From: CAWIHS01 sp963836005
GTDB lineage: Bacteria; Pseudomonadota; Gammaproteobacteria; GRL18
DNA: 64,000 nucleotides
Direction: 5' to 3'
NCBI GenBank assembly: GCA_963836005.1
Contig: CAWIHS010000003.1
Coordinates: forward strand, 186,001-250,000
Positions 56,310 to 64,000 of this stretch are shown piece after piece; the first letter of the stretch is position 1; each line of letters opens with the position of its first letter. Below the pieces are notes generated by a model, which worked only from the letters and a program-made list of their open reading frames with translations, was not told where the DNA came from and did no database searches. The position numbers were made by a program, and so were the translations under genes.

Positions 56310-56756
56310 TCAGCGGGTCGTCCTGAAGCCGTCGCTCCAGACCAGGGCCCGGAAACAGGGTCCGGTGTCATCACTGCATTCCGAGGAGTGCACCCCGAGC
56401 AACAGAACGTTCAAGCCGTCCACGTCCACGACCTGCCATTTATGGGCGAGGAACTCGTAAGCTTCTCCATCGACCACGACCCACAGATAGGCTCCGCCGG
56501 TCCCCCCTCCAAATGACGCCGCGGTCGAGCAAGAAAACTGGGAGGCATCGACCAGTTCTTCCGGTCGTCCGTCACCTGTGAAATCGTGCAAAGTGATGGT
56601 CTGCTCGGACGAGTGAAATTGGCCGTCGTTGATGGCCGCACACTCACTTTTCGCCTTCTGAATAATTCCGTTCACAACCGCTACGTTGTCAGCTGCCAGT
56701 TGAGTTGTGAAAAAAAAGGAGATCACCAGGACGAGGCAGGATAGATTTTTTTTCAT
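56310..56756 (-). CDS. Secreted hypothetical protein
   Basis: About 148 residues from the ATG at 56756, with a signal peptide (MKKNLSCLVLVISFFFTTQL) and a compact domain with the paired cysteines KSECAAINDG, FSCSTAASF and SECSDDTGPC. LHDFTGDGRPEELVDAS resembles a calcium-like/VCBS-type loop. No function known. GC-rich like the convergent hydrolase gene next to it, so the pair probably came together. An ATG five codons earlier is an alternative start. Confidence 0.7.
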   Translation of the reverse strand: MKKNLSCLVLVISFFFTTQLAADNVAVVNGIIQKAKSECAAINDGQFHSSEQTITLHDFTGDGRPEELVDASQFSCSTAASFGGGTGGAYLWVVVDGEAYEFLAHKWQVVDVDGLNVLLLGVHSSECSDDTGPCFRALVWSDGFRTTR

Positions 56757-56867
56757 GAGAAAGTTCACCATTGTTTAAGAATATCCGGTTTCATTAGCTT
56801 AATTGATTTTTACAAATTAATCGCGACGTAGCTTGAATATGCATACCCCCCCAGAAGGCTCGAGTCA

Positions 56868-57758
56868 CTATCTTAGCGTACTGCCGAGTCTGGTCAGAAA
56901 TTTCAAATTGGACATGTCGCTTTTTTTCCTTTGCATCATCCCTTTACTCTGATATAACTTGCTAAAACCTAATCCGACTTTGTCAATAACACGAATACCT
57001 GCTGATAAATTCAATCGCTTGTGAACTAACCCATTATCCTGAGCAAACTGGATATAGGATTTATAACCATCACTACAGAACACGCTGTCTTGTTCTATTT
57101 TACCCACTAACTGCTCACTGATATCTTGTTGCGAAGTTGAATTTAATATGACCTCAAACGTATGAGTACCCCTGTCTCTCACGGTTAAAACAGGCACCCG
57201 GTCTTCTTTATAAAGTCCGCGTTTGCCTGCTTTTATGCCTCGCTTTCTGGCTCCACGGGGTAGTCGTTTATTGCCTTTTTCAGAATACGCAAAATACGTT
57301 TCATCACTCTCAACAATTCCTTCTGGCAGTTTAGCCTTTAATTGGGCCGGTAATTGTAAAAAGCGATGACGCCACTTAAACGCCGTCTTTAAATTTATCT
57401 CATAATCACTGGCTGCTTTTCTTAATGTTTTGCTTTCAAGCATGCCTTCCAGATAGATACCCCATTTTTCTTTCATTCTCAGACGTGCCAGAGGAGTATT
57501 CGTGGTCGCTGTGAATGTTTTTAAGCAATTCTTACAGCGATAGCGCTGCATATCTCCTTTCTTACCATGCCGATTAATCACTCTGCTATGGCAATGTGGA
57601 CATTCGGGGTGATCAATCATCCGTTGTTCCAGTTCATGTATAATGCGTTTGACTGGATTATCATCTGATAATCGTTCTTGTAATGTCTGAAACTGTTTAT
57701 CAGTTAAATGTTCCATCTGTTTCAGAAGTTTGCTAAATTCTGCCGGAGTCATTACCAT
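56868..57758 (-). pseudogene. IS1595-family transposase with replaced C-terminus
   Basis: A 296-residue frame with an N-terminal zinc ribbon (CPHCHSRVINRHGKKGDMQRYRCKNC) and the ISXO2/IS1595 catalytic domain; Asp residues are seen in VESDETYFAYS and FCSDGYKSY. After RVIDKV (about residue 255) the expected region with the last catalytic residue is replaced by GLGFSKLYQSKGMMQRKKSD, an unrelated tail. Probably inactive through a 3' truncation. Confidence 0.8.
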
Positions 57759-57982
57759 CTCCTTAATCTGTATGCTTATACTTTTAGTATAGCAACACTT
57801 TCATGGAACATAGCCAACATTTTTACTATTTTATAACTAAGTAAAATTATTTTGCAGTCGATTTGAGCACTTAAGTTTTTTTATCTTTGTGAGACGAATC
57901 GCCCCCCTTACGAAACTTTAATTACTATTTCTATTATAATTAATGGGAAGTAATAATTTTCAATTGGTAAAGGTTGTTCTGG

Positions 57983-59100
57983 CCTGAATTCAAGTTATAA
58001 GTGCATAACCGCTTAAGTCTTCTTGCTTGATCCCGGTCAGCTCTTCAAAAACTTCATACGGCTTTTTGAATTCCAGACATTTTCCGGGCCTGCTATTGAG
58101 CTTATGTACCGCATCAAAAACCTGCTCTTTTGTTACGTCAATCAACGCCATTGACTCAGGGAAATACTGCCTCAATAAACCATTGGCGTTTTCATTTTGT
58201 CCATGCTCCCGGGAGTGATAAGGTTTTGCAAAACAGGTAGCGCATTGGATCGCCTGGGCCATCTCTTCATGCAAGCAAAACTCTTTTCCATTATCGAACG
58301 TCATGGTTTTTACAAAGCGTTTTAGCGGCTTCAGTCAGTACGTTATGCCATCACTCACCTCGCGTGCCTTTTTATTGCTGACAGGCATGGCCGGGCGTAA
58401 TTTTGATTGACGTCCATCCAGTGTGACAAGCGTCACCTTGGTGATTTTTTCCAATCATGGCATCTGCTTCCCAATCACCTATCCGTTCACGTCTATTAGC
58501 CGCATCGGATCGTTCATCAATATCCGTTCTATTGGGTATGCCCCTACGGTTATGTGCTGCTCCATAGCGTTTTCTGGAGGTTTTGTGCTGATGACGAAGA
58601 GGGTATACAAGTCACCGCCTGATCGCTTATCCGATAGAATATACGGATAAATGGCCTCATAATGCAGCTTGATAACGCCGTCTCTTTTAAGACGACCCGC
58701 AATCTGTTCCGGACTCCAGTCCTGACGAAGCTGATCCTCTATCATATCAGTGATCTCTGCCGTCAACTTGCTGGATTTATACTTCACCGTATGCCGCTCT
58801 TGCGCCATTCTATCCGCTTGCTTATGGCGGTAACCTTTTTGACCCGTATTTCGAGCAACTTCTCTGGAAATCGTACTCTGCGAACGGTCAAGACTATTGG
58901 CGATATCTGTCAATGTTATCTCGTTTTTGAGTGAAAGTTCGATATAATGTCTTTCTTCAAGACTCCGGTGTTGATAGCTCATTGGTAGCCTCTGTAAATT
59001 GTGTGGTAACTTTTTACTGTACACCGGAGTCTTGATTTAAACCAGAATGTATTGCCGAAGTTAGCTTTCAGAGGTTATGCACTTTTTATACGAATTCAGG
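57983..59100 (-). mobile_element. IS30-family element, defective
   Basis: The ends are inverted repeats: CCTGAATTC, then AAGTGCATAACC on one side after CAAGTTAT or GTATAAA spacers. Length about 1118 bases. It contains one IS30-type transposase split by frameshift and so cannot transpose itself. Confidence 0.85.
57990..58979 (-). pseudogene. IS30-family transposase, frameshifted
   Basis: N-terminal part from ATG 58979 (MSYQHRSLEERHYIELSL, then a helix-turn-helix with LDRSQSTISREVARNTG) runs to 58479. The C-terminal part (57990-58304) has MTFDNGKEFCLHEEMAQAIQ and PYHSREHGQNENANGLLRQY with the second Asp and Glu of the DDE triad. The middle between 58305 and 58478 is out of frame. Confidence 0.88.
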
Positions 59101-59265
59101 ATTATCATATTTTATTCAGAAGGCAATTATAATGCGTCAGATGCTTTAAGAATATCAATGATAAAAATGCGGGCAAAATATAATGATCCTAGGCCATGGG
59201 CTTCATTTATTGTTTTTAGTGGAGAGGGAACTATACTGAAGATAAATAAACAGAAATTTGCATAA
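59088..59265 (+). pseudogene. Possible CHAT-domain tail next to IS30
   Basis: A frame reading through the IS30 end continues as YNASDALRISMIKMRAKYND and PRPWASFIVFSGEG, similar to the C-terminus of caspase-like CHAT domains, where ALRxA...WAxFVLxGE is conserved. Upstream homology is absent on the other side of the IS, so this is only a leftover. Confidence 0.4.
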
Positions 59266-59386
59266 CAATGCAAATGCACTCGGACTTCCAAAATCTGCGC
59301 CGCTTCACTCTGCATCTTTTGGAAACCGATGATTTACGACGTTAAGTTACGGTAGGTTTAATGATTTTTATAACAGAGGTGACATT

Positions 59387-59638
59387 ATGGAGATAACAGG
59401 ATTAATTATATTTTTGGCAATTGGTGCCATAGCAGGATGGCTGGCTGGAACTTTGATGAAAGGTGGTGGTTTTGGTCTAGTCGGTAACATTGTTATTGGT
59501 GTAATAGGTGCAGTATTAGGTGGCTATGTGTTTAGTCTGCTTGGTATCTCAGCGGGAGGTTTAATTGGATCAATCGTTACAGCGACTGCTGGCGCGGCCT
59601 TATTGCTATTCGTTGTCGGCATAATTAAAAAGGCATAG
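59387..59638 (+). CDS. GlsB/YeaQ/YmgE stress membrane protein
   Basis: An 83-residue protein of three hydrophobic segments rich in glycine (IAGWLAGTLMKGGGFGLVGN, LGGYVFSLLGISAGGLIGSI), the transglycosylase-associated/GlsB family. AGAGGTGA precedes the ATG. Family members are small inner-membrane proteins induced by stress; exact role unknown. Confidence 0.93.
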   Translation: MEITGLIIFLAIGAIAGWLAGTLMKGGGFGLVGNIVIGVIGAVLGGYVFSLLGISAGGLIGSIVTATAGAALLLFVVGIIKKA

Positions 59639-59737
59639 CAACCTAACAAGGCCAATTAACACGGACATTTTAAAGTAACGCCGCTGTGCTATGTGGCTTT
59701 AAAACTCCGACTATTGGTGGCGTTGAACTAAACTGCT

Positions 59738-59830
59738 TTGCGGGTCCTGCTGCTATTTCTGACGCCGGCAGGAGGATTCATCTTGGTACTACTTATCGCG
59801 CTACTCGTGAAGGGCGGCGCCAAATCTTAA
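59738..59830 (+). CDS. Possible 30-residue hydrophobic peptide
   Basis: TTG-started 30-codon frame (RVLLLFLTPAGGFILVLLIA, then LLVKGGAKS) ending just before the next gene. It reads like a small membrane protein of the DUF3309-like type and its neighbours are stress proteins, but no good RBS is seen. It could be a remnant. Confidence 0.3.
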   Translation: MRVLLLFLTPAGGFILVLLIALLVKGGAKS

Positions 59831-59848
59831 CCGTAGGAGGAAAATGCA

Positions 59849-60139
59849 ATGAGTGAGAAGGAACTGTATCGGCAGAAAATGAAGGCCCAGTTGGATGAAT
59901 TAATGGCAGATGTCGATAAACTCAGAGCCAAGGGGTCTGGGGCATCGGCAGATGTGAAGCTGAAACTGGCCCAGCATGTCAAGGATCTGGAAGTGAGAAT
60001 CGACGAGGGTAAGGCAAAACTGGCCGAACTCGCAGATGCGAGCGAGGATCAATGGGATTCGGTCAAGGAAGGCTTTGAGTCAGCCTGGGGGTCACTGAAG
60101 TCCGCCATCAAGGATGCTTCGGCAAAATTCAAGGACTAG
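59849..60139 (+). CDS. Coiled-coil stress-type protein
   Basis: A 96-residue highly charged helical protein (RQKMKAQLDELMADVDKLRA, KLKLAQHVKDLEVRIDEGKA) with a C-terminal WDSVKEGFESAWGSLKSAI amphipathic helix. This matches the sll1863-type stress-response family of small soluble coiled coils. GTAGGAGGAAA is a strong RBS. GC-rich like the group II intron that follows. Confidence 0.8.
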   Translation: MSEKELYRQKMKAQLDELMADVDKLRAKGSGASADVKLKLAQHVKDLEVRIDEGKAKLAELADASEDQWDSVKEGFESAWGSLKSAIKDASAKFKD

Positions 60140-60147
60140 CAACTGGC

Positions 60148-60178
60148 TGCAGCGGACGGTACTTCGTACCGCCGCTGA
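60148..60178 (+). terminator. GC-rich hairpin after coiled-coil gene
   Basis: CAGCGG, CGGTAC, TTC, GTACCG and CCGCTG form a near-perfect stem-loop nine bases after the stop. No T-run follows. It sits directly before the group II intron start, fitting introns that insert behind terminator hairpins. Confidence 0.6.
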
Positions 60179-60186
60179 TCCGAAAC

Positions 60187-60648
60187 GTGAGTGCCGGGCA
60201 TGGCACTGAACTAAAGAGGTGAAAGTCCTCTTACCAGGTATTCGCAGAGCCGAAGGCTAGGAGAAGGGCAAGGGCGTTATCATGAGGTAGGGTCTGAAGA
60301 AAGTCCAATCCACCAAAATTAGGCGCTTAAGGGGAAATTGCGGGATGATGTACAAGAACCGGATCTGAAGTGTGACGTATTCGAGGCCAGTGGGCACGTG
60401 ACTACTAAGCCCTCAAATCTGCATTGGGCGTCTGTTTTATCCTGCCAGAGGACTTCTTAGGTCGTAAATCCAACATCTACGCAATGAAAGTTGAGTGTCT
60501 TACCACGGGAGATCTGTACATTGTTCAGGGAATGAACTGAAACCAGAGAGATCGGGTTTGATCGATGTATTGAACCGCCCGGTACGTGATCCGTATGCCG
60601 GGTGGTGTGGGAGGAAGGGTGCTGTGAGGCATCCTGCTCTCCCGATTA
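60187..60648 (+). other. ORF-less group II intron
   Basis: About 460 bases beginning GTGAGTGCCGGGCATGGCAC and with AACTAAAGAGGTGAAAGTCC typical of the intron 5' domain. Domain V lies at 60571-60606: TTGAACCGCCCGG, TACG, a 5-base loop, CGTA, the 2-base bulge TG, then CCGGGTGGTGT. Domain VI follows (GGGAG...CTCCC) and ends near CCGATTAT. Only about 300 bases separate the 5' and 3' parts and no reverse transcriptase is present, so splicing or mobility would need a maturase in trans. Confidence 0.82.
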
Positions 60649-60763
60649 TCTCAACACTGGACGTCCGCTGATAGCCGAACTCGGAAATTGACCTGTAAAT
60701 CCCGATAGTCCGCAAAGACCATTAAGCGGGTATAGGCATGCATGAAATTAATAAAACTCAAAA

Positions 60764-60993
60764 GTAACTATTCAGCGTATTTAAGATTTGTAACTTCTCA
60801 ATAAGTCGGTGCAGTTAAAGTTCCTTCCCCCTTCGAGGGGGAAGGCCAGGATGGGGGTTGCTTGTATCATCAAGCACTTAACCCCCACCCTAACCCTCCC
60901 CCTGATAGGGGGAGAGTATCTTGCACGGACTTATTGAGAAATTACTAAGATTTTCACTAAGTGATTGATATTAGATATACGCTGAATAGTTAC
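60764..60993. repeat. Outer MITE with nested insertion
   Basis: Perfect 17-base terminal inverted repeats GTAACTATTCAGCGTAT and ATACGCTGAATAGTTAC enclose 230 bases. Without the 164-base insertion (inner element plus one target copy) about 66 bases remain, close to the solo 79-base copy at 39736-39814. Confidence 0.88.
60790..60945. repeat. Inner MITE with 8-bp target duplication
   Basis: Ends GTAACTTCTCAATAAGTC and GACTTATTGAGAAATTAC are inverted repeats (one mismatch) around 156 bases. TAAGATTT lies directly outside both ends (60782-60789 and 60946-60953), a perfect target duplication inside the outer MITE. The interior has C-rich and G-rich arms (CCCCCTTCGAGGGGG, and CTCCCCCTGATAGGGGGAG) that form further stems. 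Non-coding. Confidence 0.9.
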
Positions 60994-61070
60994 ACTCAAA
61001 AAATATTATAATAACTTCCGCGTGATGCCTTGCCCTATAGCATTCTTATTATAATACGCAAAGTATAGCA

Positions 61071-64000
61071 TCAAATCTCAGGCTTAGTTTCATTTGCATC
61101 AACTGTATTGGTCAGATTTGTAATATCTGGAGATTGCGGATCAAGCCTAACGGTATAAATATCTCTCTTGGGTATATCTGCCTGGCTCATGCTAAAACCC
61201 GAAAAGATTACACTCTTCCCATCAGGTGAAAAACGACATCTATCCCAAAACCATGCAACAAGCCCCGTATCCAGCCAGCGCCACTCGCTTCCATCACTTT
61301 TAATGATAAGCAGATTCTGGGTCTGAGTGCTGTCGGCAGCTCTTACTGCGATCCAATCCCCGTCAGGACTGATACACGAGTTACGGGTCTGACTGTTAAG
61401 AATTGTGGTGACGCCTGTGACCTCGGAAAGATTAATCAAATTGCCACCCTTAATGGGCATAACACCAAGCTCAAAGAGAGAGGAAGCTGGATCAGGCCGG
61501 TATCTGAAAATAACCTTACCACTTTCAAACTTGCTGACATCTTCAACGAGGATCCTGTCCTCGGTTCCAAAAAGTTTCTTCGTATAGGCTCCCCCCGGAT
61601 GCACCGATACCAGCACATTCTCGATTTCGTTTTCAGAAAACACGACTCTCTGCCCGTCCCCGGTTACTGCAAGTGAATCTGCATAGATGCGGTCATATTC
61701 TCTGGTGTCGTCTGTCGGGGGAATATCAATGCGAATATAGCGGCAATCACTTCCGTCGACGTTTACCGTATAGATGCCGTGATTCCGAATCCGTTCCTTC
61801 GAAGAAGCATCATACCAGGCCTTTTCTGCCTGAAAAAACACTCTCCCTGAATCATCCACATCCGCCTTTGCACCGCTACTCTCATACCAATCACTAACAT
61901 TGCAGGCTTCAGGAAGGTTGGTCTGTGCTCCTCTGCCCCAGTCCGTAACACTAATCAGTCTATCGTTGTCTCCCTCCTTATCTATGCAAGAGATCAGCAG
62001 CACCCCGTTTTGAGACAGCGCTTTCGGTCTACAGTATTCTCCGGGGCCTCCGGCCACGTGCCAGGAGTTTCCGCTCGCCTGATCCAGGACTCGCACCTGA
62101 GCAGTATCACCCGATGAATCATCGAGATATTGGTATGCCACCATGCCGGTTCCCAGTAACGCTAGATCATAGGCATCGAAATGTGTACCGGTATAGGCAA
62201 GAAAGTTTTCAAATAACACATCCTCTACCACCCAGTTGAAAACGGAGACAATATCAAAAAAGGTATTGAACGCCTCGACTGCGGCATAGCCAGCGCCTAT
62301 ACCAGCAGGACCTCCAAGCGAACCACCAACTGTAGCTCCGGTGAGGGTGCTCACACAACCGAGAAAACTGCTGCCAACGCTATACATTAAGGCCTTGTCG
62401 AGCTTAGTTGCAGCATCTTTATCGCCTATGTCCTCCATCATCTTGGACTGGAAATGCCTGAAAAGCCCTGAAGTGACGATATCTACACATTCAGCTGGAA
62501 TTGCAGCTCCTACAATATTCTTGAAAAATTCCAACGTGCTGTAGTGAAGATCAACGGCATTGACCAGGGCAGTGAGATGTTTGTCCTTCTCAATGGCTTC
62601 CAGCTGGTTTTTACCCCATCCTCCACTGAAATAAAAATAAGGCTTCATACGGACAAAGGCGCCAAAGGTCTCTATCTTGTCAGTTGCCATGATGTCGCTG
62701 CGTTCTGTATCAAGCTTTGATATCACCCCGTCAAGATCACCGATGACCACCTCACCCAGCACCAACAATTGATCCAGTATTTCAGTAGGAATGGCATTGG
62801 ATTTGGGCACCAGAAAGTACTTGTGCGATTTGGACTCGCCGGTCTTCACCACGGCAAAGCGTCTTCCCTTATTCACTGCCTTTATCCTTCCCGTAGAGTC
62901 CAGCAGCGTAATATCAACTCCGGTTCCCAGCTGCACCGTCTGCCCGACTCCAATCAACTTGGCGGCTGTAGTGCCTGCCGAACGTGGAGACACCCTGGCC
63001 ATCTCAGTTTCAGAAGATTGAGATCGCTTTGCTCTCATGGCCGCAACCTCACTTGCCGTCACCCCGGCCATAAAATAACCGACTGCCCGTCGGGAATTGT
63101 ATTCCGAAAGCTCTGCCTTCCCCATGGCGGGATGATACAGATATGTATTGCCGTCCTTGGTAATTGCGGCGATTCCGTCTTCGGCCAGAGGAACTGATCC
63201 TTCATAAACCTCACCCTGGTAGATGATGGCTGCATTGGGAACGACCAGAGATCCATTGAAGAAACCGGCACTGCCATCAGGAACTGACTCAGGAACATTT
63301 AAATAGCTACTCCAGAGATAAAATGCATCAAGGGAGTCGGCTGCAGTGAGCAAAAAATATAAATTATAGTCACCTACTGGCAAAAGTGAGACTGGAAATT
63401 CACCAAACGGCATTTCATTGATTGGGACGCTGGCTGATTGTTTCCACTTGATCAATCCCTTTTCCGAAGCGGGATATAAATTGCCATTCTGACTCAACAT
63501 AAAGTATTCATCAGGTGCAACCATGGGAGCATGCAAAGCGAAATAAGCATCATAAGGGCCAGAAGGTGTTTCCAGCTCCACCCCGATAGATACGGTCTCA
63601 CCGCCATCAGCAATATCCCCGACAGCAATTGGCTTGATTTGCTCTGGATCAGTTCCGACGTCAGCGAATACTTTCGGTGGGTAGGCGGGATAGATAATTT
63701 GTTTGGCAGGTAAAGGCAGGGTCTGCGCTTTTTCAATAGTTGCAGTTAAAGTAAATGTCGTTTTCTCGTCATTGTAATTCAGGGTGGCTATGTACCATGT
63801 TCCAGCCCTCAGTGCAGGGTTTGTAGATGGTGTTAGTATTATCAGTTCATCTGCAGTCTGCCCGTCTGAAAATATATCCGCATCCGCGTCTATTTCTGAT
63901 ATGGTACCTCCCGAAACTTCACTACCGTATTTGAGATAAAGATCCAGATCGCCGCTGCCCTCTGTAATGGAAACGGTTAGCCTTGTGGCATCCTCGGGTA
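61071..64000 (-). CDS. Large PPC-domain/beta-propeller protein, partial at window edge
   Basis: The frame is open to the window end, so the 5' part is missing; about 976 residues are visible. The first visible part is a bacterial pre-peptidase C-terminal (PPC) domain (SGDLDLYLKYGS, then ALRAGTWYIATLNYNDEKTT), typical of secreted proteins. A second PPC-like segment follows, then an uncharacterised helical region with a Gly-rich hydrophobic stretch (GATVGGSLGGPAGIGAGYAA), and C-terminal TolB/WD40-like PD40 repeats (SCISPDGDWIAVRAADS, RCRFSPDGKSVIFSGFS). Probably a secreted or surface protein of unknown role. GTG at 63581 is not needed as a start. Confidence 0.7.
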   Translation of the reverse strand, partial: PEDATRLTVSITEGSGDLDLYLKYGSEVSGGTISEIDADADIFSDGQTADELIILTPSTNPALRAGTWYIATLNYNDEKTTFTLTATIEKAQTLPLPAKQIIYPAYPPKVFADVGTDPEQIKPIAVGDIADGGETVSIGVELETPSGPYDAYFALHAPMVAPDEYFMLSQNGNLYPASEKGLIKWKQSASVPINEMPFGEFPVSLLPVGDYNLYFLLTAADSLDAFYLWSSYLNVPESVPDGSAGFFNGSLVVPNAAIIYQGEVYEGSVPLAEDGIAAITKDGNTYLYHPAMGKAELSEYNSRRAVGYFMAGVTASEVAAMRAKRSQSSETEMARVSPRSAGTTAAKLIGVGQTVQLGTGVDITLLDSTGRIKAVNKGRRFAVVKTGESKSHKYFLVPKSNAIPTEILDQLLVLGEVVIGDLDGVISKLDTERSDIMATDKIETFGAFVRMKPYFYFSGGWGKNQLEAIEKDKHLTALVNAVDLHYSTLEFFKNIVGAAIPAECVDIVTSGLFRHFQSKMMEDIGDKDAATKLDKALMYSVGSSFLGCVSTLTGATVGGSLGGPAGIGAGYAAVEAFNTFFDIVSVFNWVVEDVLFENFLAYTGTHFDAYDLALLGTGMVAYQYLDDSSGDTAQVRVLDQASGNSWHVAGGPGEYCRPKALSQNGVLLISCIDKEGDNDRLISVTDWGRGAQTNLPEACNVSDWYESSGAKADVDDSGRVFFQAEKAWYDASSKERIRNHGIYTVNVDGSDCRYIRIDIPPTDDTREYDRIYADSLAVTGDGQRVVFSENEIENVLVSVHPGGAYTKKLFGTEDRILVEDVSKFESGKVIFRYRPDPASSLFELGVMPIKGGNLINLSEVTGVTTILNSQTRNSCISPDGDWIAVRAADSTQTQNLLIIKSDGSEWRWLDTGLVAWFWDRCRFSPDGKSVIFSGFSMSQADIPKRDIYTVRLDPQSPDITNLTNTVDANETKPEI

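Noticed and set aside
1..64000. CRISPR arrays
   Set aside because: No series of regularly spaced direct repeats seen.

Overview
The window is a chromosomal stretch of a gammaproteobacterium. Supporting markers are the efp/epmA/epmB beta-lysylation genes, separate parC and parE, mutY-yggX beside tRNA-Phe, thiS-thiG-trmB, a FimX-like c-di-GMP protein and HemN with HemG-type heme enzymes. Coding DNA is moderately AT-rich and intergenic DNA is AT-rich. A PPi-type PEP carboxykinase candidate beside glycogen phosphorylase and a Trp/Asn/Gly-rich secreted protein would suit a sulfur oxidiser, but no sulfur-oxidation genes are present, so genus and lifestyle are undetermined.

Positions 1-46400 are mostly ordinary chromosome. 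In order: psd; two small unknown genes; epmA, efp and divergent epmB; a PilZ-like protein followed by a FimX-type REC-PAS-GGDEF-EAL protein with both signature motifs altered; parC and parE with a small secreted protein gene between them; a REC-REC-REC-cyclase protein divergent from a degenerate HD-GYP protein; a 1152-residue protein I read as PPi-dependent PEPCK; glgP; a PQQ sugar dehydrogenase; a TPR protein; csp and an RRM protein; an internally deleted sbcDC pair; a SLAC1/TehA-type channel; ferredoxin, hemG-like and hemN genes; a CbiM-like/trmB/thiG/thiS operon; a SIMPL protein; a methyltransferase; an acyl-CoA ligase; an AsmA protein; mutY, yggX and tRNA-Phe. Short palindromic repeats are scattered between these genes.

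Positions 46400-64000 are accessory DNA rich in mobile-element debris: one intact IS with a 7-bp target duplication, remnants of ISKra4, IS200, IS1595 and IS30 elements, an integrase fragment, an ORF-less group II intron and a MITE nested inside another MITE. Cargo includes a TAP-like alpha/beta hydrolase, small stress proteins and the end of a large PPC/beta-propeller protein that runs off the window.

The most interesting locus is at 46600-51890 on the minus strand. A good promoter starts almost exactly at the first of three tandem SAM-II-type riboswitch aptamers. The first is followed by an intrinsic terminator. The second and third each precede a small unknown gene whose ribosome binding site lies in a predicted hairpin. 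Next comes metK. Downstream are two decayed genes: a Tat-signal protein with ACG where the start should be plus a frameshift, and a second gene carrying an in-frame amber codon and the intact IS. This looks like a SAM-autoregulated SAM-synthesis operon with undescribed partner genes, now partly eroded.
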